NCBI RefSeq assembly: GCF_019649055.1 | Contig: NW_026570298.1 | Location: 372,001-436,000, forward strand | Length of the DNA stretch: 64,000 nt | DNA from: Paramacrobiotus metropolitanus | Lineage: Eukaryota > Tardigrada > Eutardigrada > Parachela > Macrobiotidae | Direction of reading: 5' to 3' | Position numbers and translations under genes: made by a program | The notes under the pieces: model-generated | The model's input: only the letters and a program-made list of their open reading frames with translations | Told to the model about the DNA's origin: nothing | Database searches by the model: none | Part shown: positions 33,048 to 45,154 of the stretch, in pieces | Layout: each line of letters begins with the position of its first letter | How positions within the stretch are numbered: position 1 is the first letter of the stretch

Positions 33048-33337
33048 CGTTCTGTGGTCGGAGAAGACAGTTAGGCGGTGTTAGAATTCTACTAACTACC
33101 GTACGCCAAATCCGTAGATAACTTTAAATGTTCACTACGGCTATTGCTAAGCTGATGGCGATTTGCGATTCTGGTCATGGCTTGGCGTTAATGGCTCGGG
33201 CTTGCTATTAGGTCCGGCCAAGTTCTGGCCGTTCAATGTCCATCCACAACCGTAAGTTCTGGTCCCGAGAGCTTTTGACGACAAGCTGGGTGCTGGACAA
33301 GGGTTGCTGAAGGCCACGGACGTCCATGTTATGGACT

Positions 33338-33541
33338 TCCTGGTTTGGACTTCCTGGTTTGGACTTCCGGTTTTAGACTTCCGGGTTAGGACTTCCTGGT
33401 TTGGACTTCCTGGTTTGGACTTCCTGGTTTGGACTTCCGGGTTAGGACTTCCTGGTTTGGACTTCCTTGTTTGGACTTCCGGGTTCGGACTTCCGGGTTA
33501 GGACTTCCTGGTTTGGACTTCCTTGTTTGGACTTCCGGATT
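33338..33541. repeat. 14-bp minisatellite, longer allele (copy C)
   Basis: Units of CTTCCTGGTTTGGA type, about fourteen copies against about ten in copy A. The extra units account for most of the length difference between the two spacers. Confidence 0.8.
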
Positions 33542-36211
33542 TTGGACTTGGTTTTAGGATTGTGGAGGACCGGCCCCGTTAGGGTGGTCCATATCCTTCC
33601 AAGTGACCAAGCATCTTGAAGCCGTCTTAGCTTTATGGCTCTTGGTCGTTCAAGTAGGAGTGGTGCTCCTGGGTGGATCCGCCGCTGGACGGTCCAGGTT
33701 CCATTTGTCCAAGTGCGCCACTGCAGAGTATGTGCCTGGCGGAGCCGTTGTAGTTAGCGGGTCAATGTTATTGGCGAGCCAACGTGGATGACTGGTCAGT
33801 GTTGTTTGGTGAGCCAAAGTTGTTGGCGGCCCAAAGTTGGTGGCGATCCAATGTTATTGGCGGGCCAATGTTGTAAACCCGTAGGGCCTACTTTAAGACG
33901 AGCCTATGTTATAAGCTCGTAAGCGCGACAATAATGCGCGTCCATATTAATTCATGGTGGACCGGTCCCGTTAGGGCGGTCTCTGGGTGAGCTCTGGGCT
34001 GGTGCGGTGATCCTGCTTGCGCGGACTGGTCCGGTTGGGACTATCCAATTCCAGGATATTAGGACGCACCAGTGCTATGCTGAATATGTTTGGGCGCACC
34101 AACGTAACTTCTATACATGGCGGGCAAATGGTGAAGGTAATAAGGCGCGCCAAGGTATATGGCGGGCCAACGTTAACGATATTAAGGCGAGCCAAAGTAT
34201 ATGGCGGGCCAATATTTGAAGACTCGTAGAATCTATTTTGGTCCATCTCGAAGGCCGTAGGCCTCGAGTAGGCGCGTTGGTTGCGCAATTTCCCTGAGAC
34301 TTCAGCCATGAAGTAAACGGTGGTCGGAGCCCTGTAGTGGCCCGAACCCAACTGGTGGCTGGTTCTCACGGGACCATCGGATTGGCCAGGACTTCGTGGT
34401 TTGGACCTACCGTAGGGCGGTCCAAAGCACGTCCAGATCGATGTTCCAGGTCCAGGTGCCCTTCAATGACTTTTAGATCGTGAAGGCAAGTGCTGGTGAG
34501 TGGACGTCCAAGATGTGGGCGTCTGGGTTGGAACTTCGGGTTGGACTTCCGGGTACGGATCATCTCATTTGGACCGACCCGTAGGGTGGTCCAAAGTCCG
34601 TCCGGATAGGTCCGAAATTTTACGACTCGTTGAGTCGATTAAAAGACCATCTTACCGGCGGTTTGCCGAAAGAGAGCTTCAAAGACAGTCCTATGTTTAA
34701 GGATCCGTCTGGCAGGCCTAGGTTATAGGTGCCAAGTTCAGTTAGCGGGCCCGGTGAACCTGCTTGAAACTTTCTTTCTGCGCCGGTTGGCCGCGAGAGA
34801 ACATGAACGGTCGAGGTCCAACTGGTTACCAGGTCTGGTCCAGTTGGAGGATGATTCATCTGGTTCAGGTGTGGACGTTTCTGGTCCACAGAGTTTATTT
34901 GAGCCCGTGGGGCTCATTGTTTTCAGGTTCGGGTGCCGTTCTGGTCCGAACACATTGTTGCTGGTCCTTCGGTTTCAGGCTGGTCCTTCTGACCATGTTT
35001 GGCGACTGGTCCTTCTGACCCGGTTTGGTTTGAAGCCGCCAGTAAGGTTTCGATTTCCAGTAAATTCCGCGTTCTTGATTCTCAGGTTCTTAGACCGCGG
35101 GTAAGTTCCAGTTGCCTCTCGAACGGATCAGCCCATGTCTCCAACGATCCCAAAAGTCCTTACCAGCTACAGGACAAGTCGACCCTGTGCCTGGTAACGA
35201 TTCCTTTCGGATGAGCTGCTCATTGCAAGGCGCCCGGCTCCGTTGGGCCGGTGCCTCTGGTATCGGGATAGCGTTTGCTATCCCGTGCGACAGCGCTTCT
35301 GCGGTGTGGCAGCACTGGTTTTCTGCATCTCGGACTCCCGTTGCCGTGTCGAAGGGCGGGCTATCCTCGTAGGTTGTGGGCTTGGATGTCGGGTGATCAG
35401 TCCGGTTTATCCGAGCTTTATGGCCTGCACTGCCCGATGCCTCTGGTATCGGGATAGACTGCACCACCGGTATGGATGGTCTTGGAGTCTGGTGAGTGGA
35501 ACCTTCTGCCACTATGTTGGTCGAGAGGATGCATTTCTGCGACGGCTCTACACGACTGTTGGTCTGTAGAGGTCGTAATCCATGCTCCGTGCCACCCGAC
35601 GGGTCGCGAGTCCGCCGAGATGTACATGGACACTGGTTTCTGATCTTTTGGCGTTAGTTGCTGCCAAGGTGGGGACTCCATCCTTGAGCTCGTAGGTGGA
35701 GATTACCCCGTCCGCATCCTTAGCGGATGATCCACCTTTAGTTTTGGGGTGGATCCTTCCGTTCTCTTGACGGGACGTCCATCCGCTGCGCATGCGGTGG
35801 GCGTTTCAGGACACGTTCTTGCATCCTGAGAGTTCGTGGTGCGACGTCTCGCTTGACCACGATGGCCGGTTACCGTGGCGCCGTTAGTGACGTCAGCAGG
35901 TCCGGGCGGCTTGGCGACGTTATTGCCACCAGCCGGTCTGGCGACGTTATTGCCGGCAGACGATCCGATCGCTGTTCTAGCTCCGGATTGCACGGTGTCG
36001 CTCTTGACACCGCGTGGTCCGATGTTATTATCGGACAGAGATCCTCGGACCGGCCGTTGGACCGTCGAGGTGGTTCCCACTGCAGCTTTTCTTGCGACAC
36101 TTTTTATCGCGACACTTCTTGTCACAGCTGCGCCGCGTAGCGGCGCAACATTGCTACTTCCGTAATCCGGTGGTTCTGGTGAAAAGGTTTGGTCAGCCGA
36201 GCCACCGGTGC

Positions 36212-39200
36212 TCACTGACCATATGCGTTTCCCGCGTGATGATCCGGGTACGCTCTAACGCCTTCAGTGGGCAGAGGTGGGAGATGCCGTCCCTCATGGA
36301 CGAAATCTTGATGTCCCCATAATCCGCCCGAACGTGACCGATTGGCGCCTTGTGCGCGTGGTTTGCCAGCCACGATGAGTTCATTGCGGTATGGGTTTGC
36401 TGCACCAACAGGGCCTCGAGAGCTATATCTCAAGCGCCAGTCCATATACCAGCGCCGGTTTGGGTTGCTGGCGGGGTCAGTGGTTGCGTACAGGCAGTTG
36501 CGGTTACTGTGGTTTCCCCACAAGCAATTGCTGCAAGTAATCGAATTCTGGAACGTCCACTGTTCGAACAGGCCTTCTTGTCTGTCGATATAGGCGTCCA
36601 GGTTCCGTTGGGCTTGGGTAGGGCCAGATGACGACCTCTGACCGTTCTGGCCAGGGCCTCCAGCCTGGTTATAGGTTAGACCGCCGCTACGCCTTCCGCT
36701 GTAGCCACCGTTCTGGTTATGCGGTTTGGCCATTGGGCTGGCGCCGTAGACGCCAGGTGTTTCCCTATTCTTGGCTTCATAGGTCGCTTTGCCTGCGGTA
36801 AATTCCCGTACAAATTTCAGCCACTCAGCCGTGTTTTTCGGCATTGTGATGCTTAGGGCCGAACGCAGTCCTGGTTCCACCATGTGGGTGTTCAGGAAAT
36901 GCAGGGCTATGCCGTCCGAGATTTGCGCCTTTAGGGCAAGAAGCATGACGGCATCGTAAAATTCTTCGGGTGTTTCCTGTCCATGCTTGAACCTTCGGTT
37001 AATAATTTCGGTCATGGCCTTTACCGCTTTGTTATTCTCGGTAAATCGTATGGCGAATTTGTTGAGCCATTCGTTGACGGTCCAGCCTTCTTCTGGTTCA
37101 AGTGCCGTTTGACCTTGATACCAATCGAGAGCCTGGCCTGTAAGGCTTGCTCTTATTGTACTCATGACATTTGCGTTTTCCTGGTTCAGGTCGGCGCTCT
37201 GCCTGAGGATACGTCTGGTAGTGTTAATCCAGAAATCAAAATGGGTCCGGTCGCCGTCAAAGAATGGCAGCTCAATTTGGTGGATGGTCAGGCCATTCAC
37301 AAGTGACTTTACCACTTCTTGGGCAACAGTCACAATCTGTGGCGGTCCCTGCGCTAATACGGGTTGGCCCGGTTGGGCTCCTGGTCTGGCTGCGGTGGCT
37401 GTTGAGCCAATACGGGCTGGCCTGGTTGGGCTCCCTGGTTTGGCTGCGGTGGCTGTTGAGCCAATACGGGCTGGCCTGGTTGGGCTCCCTGGTTTGGCTG
37501 CGGTGGCTGTTGAGCCAACTGAGCCTGGTGTGGCTGAGGTCCCACTTGAGGATTCATCAGTGGGTCAGGTGGGGGCTGGATCGCGCCGTTGGTCACTCTC
37601 CATTCACCTGGTGATGGGATCAGATGGAACCCGTTTGGGCCCAAGTTAAGCTGAATCCCTGGTCCGGGCGGCACCGCTGGGTTATGCGGGCTCCCGGTAG
37701 GCTGTGGCGAGTTCTGGCCTTGGTTCGGTGATGAGTGACCAGGTGGCGCCACTGAGTTGAGTGGGCCAGTTGGACCATGCGGCGACGCCGTAGGCGCCCC
37801 AACATGTCCTGCCACTGCCTGGCCTTGTGGCGGTGCTCCGATCAGGAACACCGGTCCCACTAGGTTGGGCTGGTTTGAGTCAGTTTTGGCTCTTGTAGGA
37901 GCCGGATGTCCGCCCTGGTCCATGGCGGGTGGTACCAATCCCAGTCCATATGTCTGGCTTCCGCGCAATACATCTGGGGCTTGGAAGGAATTCGAGTGAC
38001 CAACGAGCGGTTGGCCCGGGCCTCGGAAGATTTCTAAGAGATGGACGGGCCGTTGGACCACGTCCTGAAAGATGTCCAAGTTATGGACTGGCCGTTGGCC
38101 ATGGTCTCGGATAGTGTCCGAGCACGGGACGGGCCGTTGGACCACGTCTCGTAAGGTGTCCATGTTATGGACGGGCCGTTGGCCCTGATCTCGAGTAGTA
38201 TCCGAGTATTGGACGGGCCGTTGGACCGCGTCTCGTAAAGTGTCCATGCTATGGACTGGCTGTTGGCCCGGGTCCGGTGTGGACGGTCCAGACCACTGAT
38301 GCTCCAATTGAGAGATCCGCTTCGTCAATCTGTCGACCACCAGCAGAAATTCTAGCTGCTGTTGCTCCAGTTGGGAGTTCCGTCGGTGTACGGCGTCGAC
38401 TGCCAGCAGAGTTTCGTTGTGGTTCTTCTGCAGCAGGACAGCGAGACCAGCAATCTGCTGATCGATTGGCGCTGGTTGGTCGCGTCGCTCCGCCACCAGA
38501 AACCGTTGGTCCTGGTGGCTGCCGTCCTGGTCGCTTTGGTGCATGTTTCTCCAGAGCTGCTCAGTTTGAGCAGGACCACTAGGTCTGGCTGGGCTATAAC
38601 ATCTGGGCCAGTCATGGTTGGACATGGCTCGGGTTTGAGCCAACTCGTCCAACTTTAGTCCGGTCTGGGCCAAGTGGTCCCACTTGGGTCCGGTCTGGAC
38701 CAAGTGGTCCGGTGCATTGGCTGTACCACTGCACGTTGTGCCGGTTGCAGCGAAAGAGTGCCGCCTGGTCCGATGGGACACAGGTCTGGCATGGTTCCGG
38801 GTCTGGCTGGTGGATTCGGCGCCTGACCGATAGGACAGGTGTTCGGCGTCTGCCGATCAGCCACGACCGTTGGTGTGGTGTATTGGATCTGGCTTACCGC
38901 GTCCAAGTAAGGTGGGACGTGGACCAGATCCTCGGCTCCGTTCACCATTTGGGTCCGCGTAGCGGCACCAAACGGTTCACCGTATCCGACTCGCGACAGG
39001 TATGTCACAGTCGGTCTCCGGATCAGGTCCGCACCGTTATGGCTTGGCCGTTGGATCCGGTCAGTGTTGGACGGTACCACGTGGCTTTGGTCGTGGATGT
39101 CCGCGTGGCCATTGTCGTCCGCATCTGGGACAACCGGTGAGATTCGCCGTAGGCGCGTCACCTGGGTTGGCCAAACTGGGCCAAGTGCCGTTGGCTCTGA

Positions 39201-39374
39201 CCCACTGAGACCGGCAAGTTGGACCGTATGTCCGTCGCCTGCGGTTTGATGGGTCCAAATAGGACTGGCGTACAGCTTCTCTGTGCGCTGGTCCGGCTGG
39301 CTGCCCATCTCGTTGAGATGCCTTTGGCTAGTGGTTGATATCACCCGGGCCCCAGCCATTTGGACTTCGCCCAT
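36212..39374 (-). CDS. Gag-like ORF1 region with CCHC zinc knuckle (copy C, broken)
   Basis: The capsid-like part and the zinc knuckle (CSNCLWGNHSNRNC, about 36,494-36,535) lie together in one open stretch, 36,212-37,333. Upstream are the Gln/Pro repeats and a 21-codon-type repeat (QRPVHNMDTLRDVV units, 38,030-38,280) with two more units than copy A. N-terminal frames reach 39,374. The region is broken a few times. Retrotransposon gag-like identity is the firmest call for the element. Confidence 0.7.
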
Positions 39375-40104
39375 TGTACGGGGCTACAGCGAACACCCAC
39401 CACGTTGTGGGGTGTTTACGGTCAGGTCCAGGAACTTGTTTCTTGGACGCTGGATCGGGTCAGGATCTGGTCAGGATCGATGGTGGGTGCTGGCGTACTG
39501 TGCTGGAACTCAGGTAGTATGTTATCCTACCTATGGTCCTATACTACTGTACTAACCAGCGTGACGTCACATAAGATTACTTTGCAATTAACTGCCTACG
39601 TCACGAATAGCGTGCCGTGAGCAAAAATGCAAAAACAAGTATGACTCATTACGGGCCTACAATATGGGGGAATTTTCCCACTTATTCTGATTGGTCGATT
39701 TTTATACGGAAATGAGCCATTATGACGTCATGCGACTTTTTTCGCGAAAATTTCGGCTGGACAAAATGGCGGCTGTTTTTTCGCCGGAAATTCACCAACA
39801 ATTAGGAAAAATTTTTACGAGAGTTCTGTTACACTTTTCTAGTGCAGAATTTCTTGAGGATTCCGAAAAAGCAACTTCTATGCAGATCGGATAAAAGGTT
39901 CGAAAGTTATTAATTTTTAAACTTAGGTTCTCCGTGAAAACCTCGAATTTTTCAAGAGTTCTACGAAAACCTACGACGCCACAGCAGGTCTTACCGGTCG
40001 TTTTTCGATCCAGACAGTGCTGCTCCGTCGTCCACTTCACCCTCTTCTACCGTGAGGGCCGCAGCGCACCCGATAGGGCGTTAAGGTGTAGCCGGACCGT
40101 ACCG

Positions 40105-40276
40105 AACGCAGTTTTTGCGCCGGGAGCCAAAGCTGCGGGGGACCTACTTATAGGCGCCGACCCGTATCAACGCAACCCGGTAGGGTGCTTATTTGGACAA
40201 CTGGATCGTACCCAACGCAGTTTTTGCGCGGGGAGCCAAAGCTGCGGGGGACCTACTTATAGGCGCCGACCCGTAT
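40105..40276 (-). promoter_or_regulatory. Tandem 102-bp promoter-like unit with TATA-like boxes
   Basis: A unit running from GTACCGAACGCAGTTTTTGC to CGCCGACCCGTAT occurs twice, about 102 bases apart. On the minus strand each carries GCGCCTATAAGTAGG, a TATA-like box, pointing into the element. Stacked 5' monomers are known as promoter repeats in some LINEs and LTR-less retroelements. Copy A is cut inside this unit. Confidence 0.5.
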
Positions 40277-40445
40277 GATTAGTCCGTCGCGCAGCAGGCT
40301 TCCAGTGAAGCCTGTATAATGCAGGAAAGATGGTGGTCGCGGAATGGCTGGCCTACTTTTAGGCAATCAGCGTAGTTCGACCGATGATGCCTTCACTGGG
40401 AATCAGAGGTTTCACAGGAAGGAAAACCGAACGATACTGCTACCA
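40277..40445. other. Short unassigned stretch between copies C and D
   Basis: About 170 bases without ORF. TTCCAGTGAAGCC and GCCTTCACTGG face each other across about 80 bases, a weak dyad. This may be the true 5' end of the element or host DNA. Confidence 0.35.
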
Positions 40446-40828
40446 TGTCAGATATGACACAGAAGCAGATGGAAAATGGGGCAAATAGCCTTTATTGTGA
40501 TAACAATAAAGCAACAACAAAAAAACCAACAGAAAACCCGATAGGGAAAAGCTGTGGAAAAAAGTGGCTGCAAGCGCGCTCGTCAGAATCGTGATAATGA
40601 TTCAGCGTGCTGCAGGTATGCAACAGCTGATGCCACAAAGCATGGAATCGCCCGTAGGCGCTGGGCTACGCCCCCAAGAGTGCTGCGATGCGCTGATTGG
40701 TCAGCGAGACAAAGTAGACGCTGAGTAAGCAGCGTAATATAGCGGCACGAATGGCGTGGCCATGTGCGGGCGGGCGACAGAGCAAAGCCACGAGAGGTGT
40801 CTACCGCCTCGAGTGAGCGGTCTCTGAC
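40446..40828 (-). mobile_element. Copy D: 383-bp 3' end fragment (fossil)
   Basis: Matches 12,106-12,490 of copy A from the TGTCAGATATGACA end inward, then stops abruptly. It includes the palindromic poly(A) signal. It helps to fix the true 3' end of the element. Confidence 0.85.
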
Positions 40829-41156
40829 AATTGGTCCAGTCCTAACATAGCACTGCGAAACGTTTAGGAACACCTGACTGTTCTGGCATCGTGAGAAGCA
40901 CTGGTGGATGCGTCTGCCTGTGTAGGGGCCTGCTACTAACGGCCACGGATCGTGTTGATAACAATCAAAAAAACGATACCATTCACCGATACCATACGAT
41001 AACGATACAACATGATACGAGATCGTACTACTGATCGTACACGGTCGTACTACCATGATACCATCCAAGGACAGTCAGAACGCTTTTACACGAGATTTTT
41101 ACTCCGGTAGTGTGTGTTACCCGTTTTATCATTTTATCACTTTCATCGTGCCCAGA
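40829..41156. other. Upstream region of the Ig-domain gene
   Basis: A run of CGATAC/GATACGA and CGTACTAC-type short repeats (40,970-41,060) precedes the start codon. A promoter is expected here, but no TATA box is clear. Confidence 0.35.
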
Positions 41157-44100
41157 ATGGATCGTTTTCTTGTAATTACGGCTCTTGTTTGTGTGCTTGC
41201 TTGCACTTTACCTGTATATCGTACCTGCGGCACACGGCCTAAATTCACCATCGAGAAAAGTAGGTAAAGTAGGGCGTATATGTACTGACTGTACAGGATA
41301 TTTCAAAGGAATACAGCATGGGGTTCTATAGCTGCAATCGTTATTTCTTTGCGGAAAGATTGTGGCTCCTAGTTACGCCAATATTACAAAATGTAGAATT
41401 TTTTTCTAGATGTGTAGAATTTGTCAAGCAAAAGTTTTACTGAAATGAAGAAGAACTGAAGTTTTACTGGAAATGAAGTTTGAAGATGAAATGAAGTTTT
41501 ACTGTAAAACTTCATTAGGGAATTTCAGAAAAACGAAATAGTTTTATACTGCATTATTCATTACTGCACTGAACTGCCAAACGAGAGTGTTCGCAGAGGT
41601 GATTTAGCAGTTAACAGTTTGGCATTTGTCGGTAAAATTCTTGAATTGCTCTGCTGATAGTATTAGCTGCCAAATGAGGGCGTTCGCAAGGTGATTTAGC
41701 ATTTGACATTTTGGCATTTTTCGGTAGAACTCTTGTACTGTTCTGCTGACAGTATTAACTGCCAAAGGAGGGTGTTAGCAAGGTAATTTAGCTGTGAAAC
41801 ATTTTGAATTTTTTTGGGTAAAATTCTTAGTGCTGCTGTGCTGACAGTGTGCGGGACCAGTTATATGCGGAATCATAGAGTAATAAATTAGCTACATTTT
41901 GCCGTTTTGGTATGCCGATATTAACGCCGGAAATAACTCAAGAAAACGTAATATAATCGTACAAGGCTTACGCCTCTCTTTATGCCTATCGTAATGTCCG
42001 CAATGCTCTCTTCTGAAATATTAGCTGCGCTGATGAACAGGGAATATCTCGGGGAAGCCTGCAACTTGCAAGGGATTGAGCCTTAATTCAAATTAGCGTA
42101 CTCATGCAGTTTACCCATAGTATGGCAAATTTCTTATTCTCCCTTGTTTCTATATCATGCTCCGTTTCCTTCCACTAATGTGGCATACACAGTAATCCCA
42201 CGTAATGAAGACATCCCTTCGTATGACTGGATTAGGGATCCAAAGTTTTGTCGGTCTGAGATGCCGAGATCCAGTCGTAGAGAATGCTAGCCGATCCGTT
42301 CGCCGACCTGTGAACGGACTGCTGTCTGAGGCAGTGCTGCCTGGATTTCACGCTATTGTTTGCCGGCGCGGCGGCGAGTTCGAAGAAAATTCCCGAGTGG
42401 CGGCATGGCAGGCTGGCTGTCGGCGGCTTTGACATTTTTTGACACGGTCGACGCCGTCTCAGTCTTCGTTAAACCCATGTGCAATACTGTATAGTAACAC
42501 TGTTTATTTTATATCTTTTGTCGTTACTTACAGTTACCTGCTTCGTTTATAGATATCGGATGCAGATCATGCAGTTAACACTGTCGTTTTAAGCTATCTG
42601 TTATTATCGCCAAATTAAAAGGCGTGCAAATGTGTGTGGGTGCCGCATCAACAAATCAACGGCGCCGTTGCGGTGTCTGAAAAAGCGTCTGATGTTTTTG
42701 CGCTAGCAGTAATAGCGTGGGAATGCGTTATGCGCACGATCCCCGAGAAAGACACGTTTTTGTTACGATTTGGCTGTATGCACTGCGGAAAGGTTATTAA
42801 TTTTTATTGTCTTCTGTTATTACTCTTTAGCTGATCTGATCGTATTGACTGCATTATATTTCATTTTTTACTACAGTAAATTGGATAGGGATACTATCGG
42901 CAATAAGATTTATTTGTTTTGAAATAATTTTAGTTATCGAAAGGTTTAAAACAGATGTAATGGGTTTAGGCTATTTGGTCACCACAACGGTGGCAAATAC
43001 GAGCCTTTTGCGTACAGATTCGAGTTGGGCAGGAATGTTGGGCGGGCATGATCAATGGCCCAACGTACACCACTTACTGTATGCCAGGGTCCAGGAGGCG
43101 ATTTTGAAAAGCATTTTACGAAATTACCAAAAGCGATACGCACTGAGCAACCCCTGCGGGTAAATGTTTGTTCAGATTCATACAATCTCTGCGTGTCATA
43201 GCTTAAAAAATGCGAAAAAAATGTTAAAGTTCGAAAGGTTTTTTAAGTACAAAGTTTTGAATGAAACGATAATTTTACGATCTTAGGGAATTTCGTTCAG
43301 CATAGCGGTCGATGGCAAACTAGTGAGTCGGCGAAGTCCGCCGTAAACCGTAAAACGGGGACCGTTTTTAATCAAGAGTACAGAGTTGGACAGAGCGTGT
43401 GTCTACCGAATTTCTGTCTGCTCCCTTGATTAAATGCGTTTTACGGCGCCCGGTCGCCTGCCCAGGCGGCCGACTCACTAGTACTACTACTGCCCCATGT
43501 TTGCGCCGTTGCGCGCCCCCGGGGCAGCCATTTTTATATGTACTTGATTTATTTACCTTGCTATGATAAAGTTTATTCGGAGTGACTAATCTGCCGCATC
43601 ATCACCGATGACAATTAATAATTGCAGATGCGTTTTCCATAACGTTAACAAATGGATTATGTATTTATGGTGCTGCGTAAGCGAGCGAGTGTTTTTTTCA
43701 AGTGGTGCCGTGTAATCATTTTATTCATGAATATTTATTATCAACTTGAACAAGCCAATGCCATTTACATTCAAACTTTAAAAAGCCAATCAGAACAAGA
43801 AAAATATTGCATATCATTTTATTGCATATTAATCATAATTATTTGCTGTACACAGTTAATCAGATCCTGGATGAAGCGAAACAATGTAGCCACAACGGAA
43901 CCCTCCATCTGAATGGTTACGGGAGCCCTGCGAAGCCTGACGGGTATCCTGCGGCGGAATTGCCACCGTTAACCGAAATTTTTCGAGCTCCGGAAGGCGG
44001 AACCGTGGTGATTCCCTGCGACAACCGCGTCAACCAGAACAATACTCAGGTAGCGTAAGTGTACTGCAGTATGATAACATCAGTAATAATGATAAAATTA

Positions 44101-45154
44101 TAACAACGGGACAGCTGGTGTAGGTAAGCGACTTCCTGCTCGTCCGCAAGGATTTGATTGTCAGGCGATGGTAAACAGTTTGCATCATTTTGAGTACGAC
44201 AACAATTTTATTTTCTAAAACAGCAATAACCCTGTGCAGACATTCGAAACTGTAAAAGCACTATAAAATCATGTGAAAGTGAATAACCACAATGTGCACG
44301 AAAGATCATTTTCTGATAGAAATGCGTTTTATACTTCTTTACAAGGAGCTTATTGGTTTGCTAGGGCCTAGGTAAACCCGGGCTCCAGTTTGTAACTTTG
44401 ACTTCGTTCGCTTAAACGGTTGCGGCATATGCGTACTGCTTATCAGCTAAAGTGTTCTTTCCTAACTAAAAGTAACTGTCGGTACTACTCACAGGTTTCT
44501 CACGTCAAGATTCCACCGGCGTTTCTGAAAGACGGATATCACGTTTCTGTCCCAACTGTCGACACAATCGCAGGCCCAGACGCGCCGAGGATGAGTTTCT
44601 ACACCTGCAACTGCGCAAAAGCATACGATCGCTTTGTGTGGGAGAACAGGACGGTGCGAGAGTACGACCTGGCAACCGGCGCCTTCTCCATCCACCTACC
44701 CGCTTTCTCACACGTCCACACCGGTCTGTACGAGTGCCTGCATTCCGACGGCCATCAGCTGGTGGTGACGCAGCGCTACTGGGTCACGCCGCAGCTCTTC
44801 CGCAACGAAGTCTTCACGCCGCCCATGAAGAACGTCAGCGTGCGCCTCGGCGACCCGGCGGAGATGGCGTGTGTAGTGCGCTTTTTTGCCCTGCCCGGAT
44901 TATTAGGCGACCGGTTTTTGTGGCGCAAGGGACAACACTTGCTCTACGCACATTCCGTCAAGGACTTCGCCAGTAGAGCTGCAGATTTCAAAGTGCGCTT
45001 TCAGTTCGGCCTGTATGACCAGTGCTCGTGCAACTCGACCATGAAGATTGACCGCGTGGGTCGGGAACACGCCGGACGCTACGAGTGCTGGTTCCGTACC
45101 AACGATCGCCTCGACGAATGGATTGTGCAGGAAGCGTATCTGCACTTAGTTTAG
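41157..45154 (+). CDS. Secreted protein with two immunoglobulin domains
   Basis: Three exons fit with matching phases: 41,157-41,259 (donor GTAGGT), 43,856-44,049 (acceptor CACAG, donor GTAGCG) and 44,495-45,154 (acceptor CACAG), giving 318 residues. Exon 1 is a signal peptide (MDRFLVITALVCVLACTLP). Ig domain 1 has Cys in VVIPCDN, Trp in DRFVWEN and the closing HTGLYECL. Ig domain 2 has Cys in AEMACVV, Trp in DRFLWRKG and the closing EHAGRYECWF. NNTQ and ENRT are glycosylation sites. There is no membrane segment or kinase domain after the second Ig, so it should be secreted. The layout recalls an ectodomain of receptor tyrosine kinases, perhaps a soluble ligand-binding form; that role is inference. 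Exon 1 is joined to exon 2 on phase and splice signals only. Confidence 0.68.
42205..42432 (+). other. Unassigned open stretch in the Ig gene intron
   Basis: A 75-codon GC-richer frame (ends AAWQAGCRRL) with no recognised domain. It could be a remnant related to the kinase-like piece downstream or chance. Confidence 0.2.
42634..42798 (+). pseudogene. Protein-kinase C-lobe-like fragment
   Basis: The frame VWVPHQQINGAV then SEKASDVFALAVIAWECV resembles kinase subdomains VIII-IX, where WxxPE is followed by SDVWSFGVxxWE. The conserved Asp of SDV and the WE pair are present, while the APE-like motif is altered. A GT donor follows (AAAG before GTTATT). No N-lobe, HRD or DFG motif was seen nearby. 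It lies in the first intron of the Ig gene on the same strand. A lone exon of a kinase gene or a decayed paralogue are both possible. Confidence 0.45.
42960..43200 (+). pseudogene. Possible second kinase-like remnant
   Basis: One frame reads KYEPFAYRFELGRNVGRA, then after an in-frame TGA (43,050) continues GDFEKHFTKLPKAIRTEQ and VNVCSDSYNLCVS. The last part recalls the end of a kinase C-lobe (RP...C...LY.L). It is a weak resemblance; decayed if real. Confidence 0.25.
43319..43482. mobile_element. 164-bp foldback element
   Basis: The ends ACTAGTGAGTCGGC (43,319-43,332) and its complement (43,469-43,482) are perfect. Inner matches (CCGTAAAACG, TTAATCAAG) extend the dyad toward the centre. It sits in the intron of the Ig gene. 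It has the size and shape of a MITE; a flanking CTA could be a short target duplication. Confidence 0.6.

Larger units (their letters stand above)
30243..40276 (-). mobile_element. Copy C of the gag-bearing element, 3' end missing (fossil)
   Basis: Collinear with 14,738-24,512 of copy A plus about 140 bases more at the 5' end. Parts in minus-strand order are a duplicated promoter-like unit (40,276-40,105), 5' region, ORF1 (39,374-36,212), tail (36,215-35,090), spacer (35,089-33,048), ORF2 and ORF3. The last 2.6 kb of the element is lacking where copy B begins. ORF2 looks whole; ORF1 and ORF3 appear broken a few times. Near-identity with copy A suggests recent spread. Confidence 0.75.

Noticed and set aside
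12106-40276. Long terminal repeats at the ends of the 12-kb element
   Set aside because: The 5' end region and the 3' end share only short CCCGGTAGGG words; no direct repeat of LTR length was seen.
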